NCBI RefSeq assembly: GCF_019890675.1
Contig: NZ_JAIOAA010000003.1
Location: forward strand, 62,001-126,000
Length of the DNA: 64,000 bases
Direction: 5' to 3'
From: Micromonospora sp. PLK6-60
GTDB lineage: Bacteria; Actinomycetota; Actinomycetes; Mycobacteriales; Micromonosporaceae
Every line of letters begins with the position of its first letter. The first letter of the stretch is position 1. Of the stretch, positions 42,245-51,493 are shown piece by piece. Made by a program: the position numbers and the translations under genes. The notes under the pieces are model-generated. The model made no database searches, was not told the origin of the DNA, and saw only the letters and a list, made by a program, of their open reading frames with translations.

Positions 42245-43879
42245 ATGACCGCCGCCAGCAACGCCGAGCCGCTGACCTCCGACGACGACTGGTGGCGTAC
42301 CGCGGTCGTCTACCAGGTCTACGTGCGCAGCTTCGCCGATGCCAACGGTGACGGCGTCGGCGACATCCCGGGCATCCGGGAGCGCCTGCCGTACCTGCGC
42401 GACCTCGGGGTGGACGCGCTCTGGCTCACCCCCTTCTTCACCTCTCCCCAGGTCGACGCCGGCTACGACGTGGCCGACTACCGGGACGTCGACCCACTCT
42501 TCGGTTCGCTGGCCGACTTCGACGCCATGATCGGCGACGCGCACGCGCTGGGCCTGCGGATCATCGTCGACCTGGTGCCCAACCACACCTCCAGCCAGCA
42601 CCCGTGGTTCCAGGCCGCGCTGGCCGCCGCCCCGGGCTCCGCCGAGCGCGCCCGGTATCTCTTCGCCGACGGCCAGGGCGAGCACGGCGAGCTGCCGCCC
42701 AACGACTGGGAGAGCATCTTCGGCGGCCCGGCGTGGACCCGCCTGCCCGACGGCCAGTGGTACCTGCACCTGTTCGACCCGGCCCAGCCGGACCTCAACT
42801 GGCGTCACCCCGAGGTGCGCGCCGAGTTCGAGGACGTGTTGCGGTTCTGGCTCGACCGGGGCGTCGACGGCTTCCGGATCGACGTGGCGCACGGGATGAT
42901 CAAGGCCGAAGGGCTGCCGGACGTCGGCTTCAACTCGATGACCACCGGCCAGCGCCAGTCCGAGCTGCTGGGCAAGGGCCGGCTGCCGTACTTCGACCAG
43001 GACGAGGTGCACGACATCTACCGCGCCTGGCGGCCTATCCTCGACAGCTACCCCGGCGGCCGGATGGCGGTCGCCGAGGCGTGGGCGGAGACCCCGCAGC
43101 GGCTGGCCCGTTACATCGGCCCCGACGAGCTGCACCAGGCGTTCAGCTTCGACTTCCTGGACGCCACCTGGTCGGCGGACTCGTTCCGCAAGGTGGTCGA
43201 CACCGCGCTGGCCGAGTCGGCAATCGTCGGCGCCCCGACCACCTGGGTGCTGTCCAACCACGACCGGCAGCGGCACGTCACCCGGTACGGCGACGGCGAG
43301 ATCGGCCTGCGCCGGGCCCGCGCCGCCACCCTGCTGATGCTCTCCCTGCCCGGGGCGGCCTACGTCTACCAGGGCGAGGAGCTGGGCCTGCCGGAGGTGC
43401 TGGACCTCCCCGACGAGCTGCGCCAGGACCCGTCGTTCCTGCGCACCGGGGAGAGCCGGGACGGCTGCCGGGTGCCCATCCCGTGGAGCGGCGAGCTGGC
43501 CCCGTACGGCTTCGGGCCGGCCGGCAGCGAGCTGAGCTGGCTGCCGGCCCCCGCGACCTGGCGGGCGCTGTCGGTGGCCGCGCAGACCGGCGCGCCGGGC
43601 TCGACGCTGGAGCTCTACCGCGCCGCCCTGCGGATCCGGCACGAGCACCCGGCGCTGGCCGGCACCGGCCCGATCACCTGGTTGGAGACCGAGCCCGGCG
43701 TGCTGGCCTTCCGCCGGTCCGCGGGCGACGCGGTGCTGACCTGCGTGGTCAACATCAGTGGCGCGGAGGTGACGATCGCCGGCCACGGCCGGCCGGTCGT
43801 GGCCAGCGCCGACCTCACCGAGCGGGGCGACGGGCACGTCCTGCCGGTGGACGCGGCTGCGTGGTTCGAACGGCGCTGA
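42245..43879 (+). CDS. GH13 alpha-glucosidase / oligo-1,6-glucosidase
   Basis: 544 residues, cytosolic (no signal peptide). GH13 landmarks: WWRTAVVYQVYVRSF, DLVPNHTS (region I), GFRIDVAHG with the aspartate nucleophile (region II), VAEAW with the acid/base glutamate (region III), and LSNHDRQR (region IV). DANGDGVGDI is the calcium-like loop of the GH13_23/30 type enzymes. It would hydrolyse imported maltose or isomaltose to glucose. It follows malR and has its own regulated promoter; a strong hairpin follows (43976-44007). Confidence 0.9.
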   Translation: MTAASNAEPLTSDDDWWRTAVVYQVYVRSFADANGDGVGDIPGIRERLPYLRDLGVDALWLTPFFTSPQVDAGYDVADYRDVDPLFGSLADFDAMIGDAHALGLRIIVDLVPNHTSSQHPWFQAALAAAPGSAERARYLFADGQGEHGELPPNDWESIFGGPAWTRLPDGQWYLHLFDPAQPDLNWRHPEVRAEFEDVLRFWLDRGVDGFRIDVAHGMIKAEGLPDVGFNSMTTGQRQSELLGKGRLPYFDQDEVHDIYRAWRPILDSYPGGRMAVAEAWAETPQRLARYIGPDELHQAFSFDFLDATWSADSFRKVVDTALAESAIVGAPTTWVLSNHDRQRHVTRYGDGEIGLRRARAATLLMLSLPGAAYVYQGEELGLPEVLDLPDELRQDPSFLRTGESRDGCRVPIPWSGELAPYGFGPAGSELSWLPAPATWRALSVAAQTGAPGSTLELYRAALRIRHEHPALAGTGPITWLETEPGVLAFRRSAGDAVLTCVVNISGAEVTIAGHGRPVVASADLTERGDGHVLPVDAAAWFERR

Positions 43880-43975
43880 GCCGGGTAACCCGCTGATGAC
43901 CTGGTCGTCCGTTGTGCTCCGCGCCGACGGGCGACTGGGCAACCGACCCCTTGTGGTGGGGGGTGAGGTGGCGTC

Positions 43976-44007
43976 GGCGCCTCGGGAGGTCCGCCTCCCG
44001 GGGCGCC
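43976..44007 (+). terminator. Terminator of the GH13 gene
   Basis: 14-bp arms GGCGCCTCGGGAGG / CCTCCCGGGGCGCC with one wobble and loop TCCG, about 97 bases after the stop. Confidence 0.55.
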
Positions 44008-44206
44008 GCCGTCCACCGCGGACGTCGAGGCCGCCCCGCGCGGGTCACCGGACGGCCCGACCGCCCACGTGGCGCAGGCACAGCGCACCCACCTGACCCC
44101 CGCCGACGGCCTTTGGGGCAGCTCGCCGGGGAGCGGATGCGGCACCGCGGGGCATACCCCCGCGCTCACCCTCCGTGTCCGCCCGCCTGCCAGCGACCTC
44201 CCTCCC

Positions 44207-44333
44207 CGCCACCTTTGCTCTGCTTCCCTCCCGGCAACAGCTACTCGCCGTGATCGACACATGATGGCGCAGCCACGGGTAACCGCTGCTCAGACGCGGT
44301 GTTGCGGCTGCGGCAGCAGAGCAAAGGCGGCGA
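44207..44333. repeat. Segment bounded by imperfect inverted repeats
   Basis: CGCCACCTTTGCTCTGCTTCC at the left and its near reverse complement at the right (19 of 21 positions, core CTTTGCTCTGCT at 44213-44224 and AGCAGAGCAAAG at 44315-44326) enclose ~90 bases that are less GC-rich than the surroundings. Either a folded RNA or a miniature mobile/repeat element; no coding capacity. Confidence 0.5.
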
Positions 44334-44443
44334 GAGGGGTGGGTGTCGGTCGCTTGATGAATACGCTCAGTGCGCGCCAACGGACACGACGCCGAGTCAC
44401 CGGCGAGGCGGACAGCTCCGGCCCAACCGCCGGGCCAGCGCAA

Positions 44444-44542
44444 GCCACCGCCCGACCACCGTCAGGCCACCGCCCGACCAGCGTCAGGCCACCGCCCGAC
44501 CAGCGTCAGGCCACCGCTCGACCACCGTCGGGCCACCGCCCG
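44444..44542. repeat. 22-bp minisatellite, 4.5 copies
   Basis: Units begin at 44444, 44466, 44488, 44510 and 44532 with consensus GCCACCGCCCGACCASCGTC plus AG. One or two substitutions distinguish copies. The period is not a multiple of three, in keeping with non-coding DNA. The last copy runs up to the stop of the next leftward gene. Confidence 0.85.
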
Positions 44543-44550
44543 CCCCGGGC

Positions 44551-44991
44551 TCAGTCCTTCGCGGTGAGCTGCGCAGCGATCCGGGCCAGGCCGGCGCGCA
44601 GCTCGTCCCGGCTCGGCGCGGGCGACGGCTGGGGCACCGGCTGCTGCTCGGCGGCCCGCTCCAACTCCTCGTCGATCACGTCCTCGAAGTCGCCGTAGAG
44701 GTCGGACTCCTCGGCCCGGGCCGCTTCGTCCTCGGCGGCGATCTGCGCGGCCGCGATCTCACCGCGGATCTCCTCCGCCGACAGCGCCGGCAGCAGCGGC
44801 TCGACCACCGCCATCAGCTGCTCCTCGGCCACCACCGCCTCGGCGAGGGCCAGCGCGTGCGCCCGCTCGTACGGCCCGCAGACCACCGGCTCCCACTCGT
44901 CCGCCTCGGTCAACGGGCCGAACGTGATGATCCACGGCAGGCCGAGCATCGGGGAGTCGTCCGGCAGGTCCAGCGTCACGAGAGCGCCCAC
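44551..44991 (-). CDS. Conserved hypothetical protein
   Basis: 146 residues from GTG 44991. The N-terminal half (VTLDLPDDSPMLGLPWIITFGPL, WEPVVCGPYERAHALALAEAVVAEEQL) looks folded. The C-terminal half is acidic and helical (EEIRGEIAAAQIAAEDEAARAEE), ending in a basic amphipathic segment. The family is unrecognised; the style is that of actinobacterial conserved hypotheticals. No good Shine-Dalgarno precedes the start. It follows the GntR gene on the same strand after 81 bases. Confidence 0.65.
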   Translation of the reverse strand: MGALVTLDLPDDSPMLGLPWIITFGPLTEADEWEPVVCGPYERAHALALAEAVVAEEQLMAVVEPLLPALSAEEIRGEIAAAQIAAEDEAARAEESDLYGDFEDVIDEELERAAEQQPVPQPSPAPSRDELRAGLARIAAQLTAKD

Positions 44992-45072
44992 GGGATCATC
45001 ATGCGCGGTCGGCTCACCGGCCTGGGCGGCATTTGCCCCTATTCATCTTTTTCCTCGATTGTCCGGATCAGG

Positions 45073-45441
45073 TCACTCCGGCCGGGCGGCGGCCAGCGCG
45101 GCCCGTACCAGGGCCACCGCCCGGTCCGCCGGCACGCCCAGCCGGACCGCCTCGGCGGCGTACCCGACGGCGGCGGCCTGGAGCCGGTCGGTCGCGTCGT
45201 CCCGGCCGGGGGCCACCACCGTGCCGTGCCGACCCCGGGTCTCGACCAGCCCGGCCGCCTCCAACTCCCGGTACGCCCGCGCCACGGTGTTCACCGCCAG
45301 CCCGAGTTCGGCGGCGAGCTGCCGGACGGCCGGCAGCCGGGTGCCCACCGCCAGCCGGCCCGTGCCGATCTGCCCGGCGAGCTGCCCGCGCACCTGCTCG
45401 TACGGCGGCACCGCCGAGCCCGCGTCGATCACGATCCGCAC
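45073..45441 (-). CDS. GntR family regulator (YtrA-type)
   Basis: 122 residues: a GntR winged helix (PPYEQVRGQLAGQIGTGRLAVGTRLPAVRQLAAELGLAVNTVARAYRELEAAGLVETR in pieces, residues ~12-70) with only ~50 residues after it, the short YtrA layout. Such proteins usually regulate an adjacent ABC transporter, which is absent here. The GTG start follows the BrkB stop by one base, so they are co-translated. Confidence 0.9.
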   Translation of the reverse strand: MRIVIDAGSAVPPYEQVRGQLAGQIGTGRLAVGTRLPAVRQLAAELGLAVNTVARAYRELEAAGLVETRGRHGTVVAPGRDDATDRLQAAAVGYAAEAVRLGVPADRAVALVRAALAAARPE

Positions 45442-45442
45442 G

Positions 45443-46390
45443 TCAACCCGCCCCTCCCGGCGTCCCCGGGTCGCGCCCCTCGTCGAGCTCCTCGTCGACC
45501 TCCACGTCCACCTCGTCGGCCGCGGTCCCGTCGGCCAGGTCCACCACCCGGCCGTACCGGCTGGTGGCGGCGAGCGCCGCGCCGAAGAGCACCAGCTGGT
45601 TGAGCAGGTACAGGTAGAGCAGCAGGCCGACCGCGGTCGCCACCACGGTGTACGCCGGGTTCCGCTCGGTGCGCACCACGTAGTAGCGCCCCACCGTGTT
45701 CAGCAGGGTGATGCCGACCGCCACCAGCAGCACCACCGGCCGCAGCCGGCGGCGGCTCATCCGCAGCCTCGGCACGGCCACCAGCAGGGCCGTGGCCAGC
45801 ACCGCGTTGATCAGCACGCTGAGCACCGCGCTGACCGTGGTCAGGCCGACCGAGCCGGTGCTGCGCAGCAGGAAGCGCAGCAGCGACCCCAGCGCGTCGA
45901 CGGCGGCCACCGAGATGCCCAGCATCACGAAGACCACCAGCAGCACGCCCAGGTCCACCAGCCGCCGGACCACCAGGTTGCCCGGTTGCTGGTTGAGGCC
46001 GTACATCAGCCGCTGCGAGGAGCGGATCGCCTCCACCCAGCCGATCCCGGTGAAGACCAGGATGACCAGGCCGACCACCCCGATGGTGTTGCTGCTCTGC
46101 GCGATCTGCTGCGGGTCGAGGAAGGGCAGATTCTCCCGGAGGAAGTGCTCCGCCGCGTCGCTGACCTCGTCGTTGTCCTCGAGGATCGTCCCGAAGATCC
46201 AGTACGCCACCAGGGCAAGCGCGAAGACCGCGAAGAAGCCGTAGTAGGCGATCGCCGCCGCCAGCCGCCCGCCCAGCACGTCCGCGTACAGGGTGCCGGC
46301 CCGCCACAGATGGTCGAAGCCCGGCAGGCGTTCCCGGGTGGCGTCCACCCGGCGGTTGAGGCCCGCCTCGATGCGGCCGAGCACGTTCAC
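45443..46390 (-). CDS. YihY/BrkB family membrane protein
   Basis: 315 residues with six helices: LAAAIAYYGFFAVFALALVAYWIFG, NTIGVVGLVILVFTGIGWVEAIR, LVDLGVLLVVFVMLGISVAAV and so on, followed by an acidic tail (DEVDVEVDEELDEGRD). Formerly annotated as ribonuclease BN, the family is now considered integral membrane proteins of unclear, possibly transport, function. It lies between the 2H phosphoesterase gene (10-base gap) and GntR in a leftward operon that starts at or above trpS. Confidence 0.88.
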   Translation of the reverse strand: MNVLGRIEAGLNRRVDATRERLPGFDHLWRAGTLYADVLGGRLAAAIAYYGFFAVFALALVAYWIFGTILEDNDEVSDAAEHFLRENLPFLDPQQIAQSSNTIGVVGLVILVFTGIGWVEAIRSSQRLMYGLNQQPGNLVVRRLVDLGVLLVVFVMLGISVAAVDALGSLLRFLLRSTGSVGLTTVSAVLSVLINAVLATALLVAVPRLRMSRRRLRPVVLLVAVGITLLNTVGRYYVVRTERNPAYTVVATAVGLLLYLYLLNQLVLFGAALAATSRYGRVVDLADGTAADEVDVEVDEELDEGRDPGTPGGAG

Positions 46391-46400
46391 GACGGCGGGC

Positions 46401-46973
46401 TCAGCCGCCGAGGCGGAAGTCGCGGCGCGGCTGCCACCTGGCCTGCCCGCTGTGCGAGAAGAGGGTGAACGCCTCCACCTCGAAGAGCGCGGAGAAGTCG
46501 GCCAGGTCCTCGTACGCCTTGTCCAGCGCCTCGGGCGCGACGTCCTGCGCCACCGTCACGTGCGGGTGGTACGGGAAGCGGGCCTCGCGGTGCAGCTCCG
46601 GCGCGGCGTTGATGGCGGCGGCCAGCAACTCGCACTCGCTGATCCCCGCCGCCACCGCCACGAACACCACCTGGGTGACCGGCCGGAACGTGCCGGTGCC
46701 CCGCAGGTGCAGCGGGAACGGCAGGTGGGCCGCGGCGACCCGGGCCAGGTACGCCTCGACCGCCGGCAGCGCCGCGACCGGGATCTCGGTCGGCCCGAGC
46801 AGCGTCACGTGCGCCGGCACGGCCTGCGGGTCACCGGCCTCGACCCGGCGCTGGGTGAGCATCCCGCCCCACGGTTCGGGGATGTCCACCGCGATCCCGA
46901 TCTGGATGGTGTCCCCGGCCACCGGCGCTCCACCGCCGCGCTCCACGCTCCGCGCCACCCCTGAAGCCCTCAC
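46401..46973 (-). CDS. 2H phosphoesterase (2'-5' RNA ligase family)
   Basis: 190 residues with the paired H-x-T motifs that define the superfamily: HVTLLGP (about residue 56) and HPHVTVAQD (about 137). Family members cleave or ligate 2'-5' linkages or hydrolyse cyclic phosphates; the bacterial biological substrate is generally unknown. GTG at 46973 lies 28 bases after the trpS stop. The first ~18 residues are unconserved-looking, so a later start is possible. Confidence 0.85.
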   Translation of the reverse strand: MRASGVARSVERGGGAPVAGDTIQIGIAVDIPEPWGGMLTQRRVEAGDPQAVPAHVTLLGPTEIPVAALPAVEAYLARVAAAHLPFPLHLRGTGTFRPVTQVVFVAVAAGISECELLAAAINAAPELHREARFPYHPHVTVAQDVAPEALDKAYEDLADFSALFEVEAFTLFSHSGQARWQPRRDFRLGG

Positions 46974-47001
46974 TGGTCACCCATCTCCGTCGCCGGGGCC
47001 G

Positions 47002-48060
<1,059 letters not shown>

Positions 48061-49110
48061 TCATGACGGGCCGGCGGGTCGGGCCCGCGCCGGTACCGCC
48101 CCGGGCGGCTGCCGCGCCTCGCGCCGCTGCCCGGGCAGTCGCACCGCCGAGACCGCCAGCCGGGACACCCGGCGCCCGTCCAGGGCCAGCACCCGCAACA
48201 GCCAGCCCTCGGCCGGCTCGTCCGGGGCGCCGGCCGCCACCCGGCCCGGTCCGGCCGGCACCGGCACCTCGTCCCCGGCGACCGGCAGCCGGCCCAGCGC
48301 CGCCATCACGAACCCGCCCACCGTCTCGTACGGGCCGGAGGGCAGCGGGACGCCGGTACGCTCGGCGAAGTCGGCGAGGTTGAGCCGGCCGTCCACCACG
48401 GCGGGCAGGCCGTCGAGCACCGGGTCGGACGGGTCGTCGTGCTCGTCGCGGATCTCCCCGACCAGTTCCTCGATCAGGTCCTCGCAGGTGACGATGCCGG
48501 CGGTGCCGCCGTACTCGTCGACCACCACGGCGAGGTGATGGCCCTCCCGGCGCATCTCGTTGAGCGCGGGGAGCACCCGCTTGCTGCCGGGCAGCCGCTT
48601 CACCTCCCGGGTCAGCTCCCCCACCGTGAGGCACCGGTCGCCGTCCGGGCGGAGCAGCACGTCCCGCAGGTGCACGAAGCCGACCACGTCGTCGTGGGTG
48701 CCGTCCACCACCGGGTAGCGGGTGTGCGTCTCGGCCCGGACCAGCCGGGCCGCCTCGGCGATGGTCAGCTCGGCGGCCAGGAAGACCACCTCGGTGCGGG
48801 GCATCATCACCTCGCGGACCAGGCTCGCCCCGGCCTCCAGCACCTCGTCGATGATCCGGCGCTCCACCGGGTCCAGCACGGTGTTCGCGGCGACCAGGTC
48901 GCGCAGCTCGGCCTCGCTGATCCGCTCCCGGCCGGCGGTCGGGCTGGCCCCCAGCAGGTCGGTGACCAGGCGGGTGGCCCCGTCGGCGGCGCGCACGACG
49001 AGCCGGGCGACGGTCCGGGCCACCCGGCCCGGTTCGCGGCGAACCCGCCTCGACGGTCGACGCCGGGGGTCGGGATGCGCGGCTTCCCGCATGACTTGGA
49101 TGGTAGACAT
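48061..49110 (-). CDS. CorC/HlyC-type CBS domain protein without DUF21 membrane domain
   Basis: 349 residues. A basic N-terminus (~1-45) is followed by ISEAELRDLV, DPVERRIIDEVLEAGASLVREVMMPRTEVVF, two CBS motifs, VVVDEYGGTAGIVTCEDLIEELVGEIRDEHD, and a C-terminal CorC_HlyC domain. The transmembrane DUF21 part of CNNM/YugS relatives is missing, so it matches soluble CorC proteins linked to magnesium/cobalt efflux. ATG 49110 (STIQVMREA) is chosen; the frame stays open far upstream under galE but without family similarity. Lies upstream of trpS, 33 bases away. Confidence 0.85.
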   Translation of the reverse strand: MSTIQVMREAAHPDPRRRPSRRVRREPGRVARTVARLVVRAADGATRLVTDLLGASPTAGRERISEAELRDLVAANTVLDPVERRIIDEVLEAGASLVREVMMPRTEVVFLAAELTIAEAARLVRAETHTRYPVVDGTHDDVVGFVHLRDVLLRPDGDRCLTVGELTREVKRLPGSKRVLPALNEMRREGHHLAVVVDEYGGTAGIVTCEDLIEELVGEIRDEHDDPSDPVLDGLPAVVDGRLNLADFAERTGVPLPSGPYETVGGFVMAALGRLPVAGDEVPVPAGPGRVAAGAPDEPAEGWLLRVLALDGRRVSRLAVSAVRLPGQRREARQPPGAVPARARPAGPS

Positions 49111-49245
49111 CGACGCCCCGCCGCACCGGCGGTCGGCGGCGACGGGCCGGCGTGGCGGCACCGGAATGTTCGGCTCTGTTCGAATCCGTTGTTTCATGAT
49201 GGAATGGCCGCGGCGGCTCACCGGGCCGGGCGGCCCGGGCGACCA

Positions 49246-49251
49246 TAGGAT
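49246..49251 (+). promoter_or_regulatory. -10 box of galEK
   Basis: TAGGAT, 45 bases before the galE start; the -35 region is GC-rich and not recognisable. Confidence 0.4.
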
Positions 49252-49296
49252 GATCACGGACGGTCGCCGGACGCGCCGCCAGGCAGGAGGACCGAC

Positions 49297-50280
49297 GTGA
49301 AGCTGCTCGTCACCGGCGGCGCCGGCTATATCGGCAGCGTGGTGACCCGGATGCTGCTCGACCACGGCCACGAGGTGGTCGTCCTCGACGACCTGCGCAC
49401 CGGGCACCGGGTGGCGCTCGCGCCCGAGGCGACCCACGTCGACCTGCCCGTGCACGACGCGGCCCGGGTGCTCACCCCCGACGCCGGCTTCGACGGCGTG
49501 CTGCACTTCGCCGCCCTCATCGCCGCCGGCGAGTCCATGGTGAAGCCGGAGCTGTACTGGCGGAACAACACCGTCGGCTCGCTCGCGCTGATCGACGCCG
49601 TCCGCGCCGCGGGCGTACCCCGGCTGGTCTTCTCCTCCACCGCCGCCGTCTACGGCAACCCGGTCGAACTGCCCATCCCGGAGACCGCGGTCAAGGCCCC
49701 CACCAACACGTACGGCGCCACCAAGCTCGCGGTCGACATGGCGCTCACCTCCGAGGCGATCGGGCACGACCTGGCCGCCGTCTCGCTGCGCTACTTCAAC
49801 GTGGCCGGGGCGTACCTGCGCGGTGGCCGGGCGATCGGCGAACGGCACGACCCGGAGACCCACCTGATCCCGATCGCGCTGGAGGTCGCCGCCGGCCGGC
49901 GGGAGAAACTCCAGCTCTTCGGCGACGACTACCCCACCGCCGACGGCACCTGCGTGCGCGACTACATCCACGTCGAGGACCTGGCCCGGGCCCACCTGCT
50001 CGCGCTGACCGCCGCCGTGCCGGGCCGGCACCGCATCTACAACCTGGGCAACGGCAACGGCTTCACCAACCGGCAGGTGGTCGAGGTGGTCCGCGAGGTC
50101 ACCGGCGCGCCGGTGCCGGTGGAGATCGCCCCCCGCCGCGAGGGCGACCCGGCCGAGCTGGTCGCCTCCGCCGCGCTGGCCCGCGAGGAACTGGGCTGGG
50201 TGCCGGAGAAGCCGACCCTGCACGACATGGTCGGCGACGCCTGGACGTTCTACCGCGACCACCGGCTGGAGCAGCGTTGA
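49297..50280 (+). CDS. galE: UDP-glucose 4-epimerase
   Basis: 327 residues, extended SDR fold. NAD-binding TGGAGYIGS (about 6-14), catalytic SSTAAVYGN, YGATK (Y-x3-K, about 146-150), RYFNVAGA, and VRDYIHVEDLARAH. It interconverts UDP-galactose and UDP-glucose. GCAGGAGG precedes the ATG. The galK start overlaps its stop (TTGA), so the two form an operon. No galT (uridylyltransferase) lies in the window. Confidence 0.95.
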   Translation: MKLLVTGGAGYIGSVVTRMLLDHGHEVVVLDDLRTGHRVALAPEATHVDLPVHDAARVLTPDAGFDGVLHFAALIAAGESMVKPELYWRNNTVGSLALIDAVRAAGVPRLVFSSTAAVYGNPVELPIPETAVKAPTNTYGATKLAVDMALTSEAIGHDLAAVSLRYFNVAGAYLRGGRAIGERHDPETHLIPIALEVAAGRREKLQLFGDDYPTADGTCVRDYIHVEDLARAHLLALTAAVPGRHRIYNLGNGNGFTNRQVVEVVREVTGAPVPVEIAPRREGDPAELVASAALAREELGWVPEKPTLHDMVGDAWTFYRDHRLEQR

Positions 50281-51434
50281 CCGACGTAGCGGCCCGCGCC
50301 TCCGCCGGCTTCCACCAGACGTACGGCACCGCACCGGCGGGCCGCTGGGCGGCACCCGGCCGGGTGAACCTGATCGGCGAGCACACCGACTACAACGACG
50401 GCTTCGTGCTGCCCTTCGCGCTGCCGCTGCGTACCGTGGTCGCCGCGGCGGCGCGCGACGACGCGCGCTGGACGGTCCGCTCGGAGCTCTCCGCCGACCC
50501 GGTGGAGTTCGGGCCGGCCGAGGCGGACGCGCCCGGCCGGGTCACCGGCTGGGCCGCCTACGTGGCCGGCGTGGTCTGGGCGCTGCGCGCCGCCGGCCAC
50601 CAGGTGCCCGGCGCCCGGCTGGCCATCGCCTCCGACGTGCCGGTCGGCTCCGGGCTCTCCTCCTCGGCGGCCGTCGAGTCGGCCGTGCTCGCCGCCCTGG
50701 TCGAGTTGGGCGGGCTGGACCTGCCCGCCGACCGGTGGCCCCGGCTCGCCCAGCGGGCCGAGAACGACTACGTCGGCGCGCCCACCGGGATCATGGACCA
50801 GTCCGCGGTGATCCGCTGCCGGAAAGGGCACGCCCTCTTCCTCGACTGCCGCACCGAGGAGGTCGAGCAGATCCCTTTCGACCTCGACGCGGCCGGACTG
50901 GCCGTGCTGGTGATCGACAGCCGGGCCCCGCACCGGCACGCCGACGGCGAGTACGCCGCCCGCCGGGCGTCCTGCGAGCGCGCCGCCGCCCGGCTCGGGG
51001 TGCCCGCCCTGCGGGACGTCGCCACCGCCGACCTCGACGCCGCGCTGGCCCGCCTCGACGACGACGAGACCCGGCGCCGGGTCCGGCACGTGGTCACCGA
51101 GGACCAGCGGGTGCTGGACACCGTCGAGCTGCTGCGCGCCGGCCGGGTAGCCGAGATCGGCCCGCTGCTCACCGCCTCGCACGCCTCGATGCGGGACGAC
51201 TTCGAGATCACCGTCCCGGAGATCGACACCGCGGTCGAGGCGGCGCTGGCCGCCGGGGCGCTCGGCGCCCGGATGACCGGCGGCGGCTTCGGCGGCTGCG
51301 TGCTCGCCCTGGTCGAGGCGGCCGCCGCCGAGCGGGTGGCGACCGCCGTCGCCGACGCGTACGCCGAGCGCGGCTTCGCCGCCCCCGGCACCCTCACCGT
51401 GCTCCCCGCCGGCGGCGCCCACCGCCTCGACTGA
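50277..51434 (+). CDS. galK: Galactokinase
   Basis: 385 residues, GHMP kinase: N-terminal galactose signature GRVNLIGEHTDYNDGFVLP, ATP loop DVPVGSGLSSSAAVE, EVEQIPFD, and C-terminal GGGFGGCVLA. It phosphorylates galactose to galactose 1-phosphate in the cytosol. TTG start at 50277 overlaps the galE stop and follows GGAGCAG, so translation is coupled. A perfect 56-bp palindrome begins 2 bases after the stop. Confidence 0.94.
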   Translation: MTDVAARASAGFHQTYGTAPAGRWAAPGRVNLIGEHTDYNDGFVLPFALPLRTVVAAAARDDARWTVRSELSADPVEFGPAEADAPGRVTGWAAYVAGVVWALRAAGHQVPGARLAIASDVPVGSGLSSSAAVESAVLAALVELGGLDLPADRWPRLAQRAENDYVGAPTGIMDQSAVIRCRKGHALFLDCRTEEVEQIPFDLDAAGLAVLVIDSRAPHRHADGEYAARRASCERAAARLGVPALRDVATADLDAALARLDDDETRRRVRHVVTEDQRVLDTVELLRAGRVAEIGPLLTASHASMRDDFEITVPEIDTAVEAALAAGALGARMTGGGFGGCVLALVEAAAAERVATAVADAYAERGFAAPGTLTVLPAGGAHRLD

Positions 51435-51436
51435 GG

Positions 51437-51492
51437 TGTAAGGAGGGGCCCCTTATTAACAGACGTCTGTTAATAAGGGGCCCCTCCTTACA
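51437..51492. terminator. Perfect 56-bp nested palindrome between convergent genes (copy 2)
   Basis: Arms 51437-51464 and 51465-51492 are exact reverse complements, with no loop. Each arm contains its own smaller palindrome AGGGGCCCCT (51444-51453, 51476-51485) and a TTATTAAC segment. It fills the 59-base gap between galK (stop 51434) and cysN (stop 51494), so it can serve transcripts from both sides. A diverged relative lies at 36953-37002 in the same kind of position. Confidence 0.8.
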
Positions 51493-51493
51493 T

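Larger units (their letters stand above)
43880..44550. other. Long intergenic region with repeats
   Basis: 671 bases without a supported gene. It contains a terminator hairpin after the GH13 gene, a ~125-base segment bounded by inverted repeats (44207-44333) and a 22-bp minisatellite (44444-44542). Open frames here have atypical, repeat-derived codon use and no ribosome sites. This is the largest non-coding stretch of the window. Confidence 0.7.

Noticed and set aside
48061..50355. A single ~760-residue leftward protein covering the CBS gene and the region under galE
   Set aside because: The upstream part is antisense to the well-supported galE gene and has only high-GC composition; similarity to CorC begins at the 49110 ATG.
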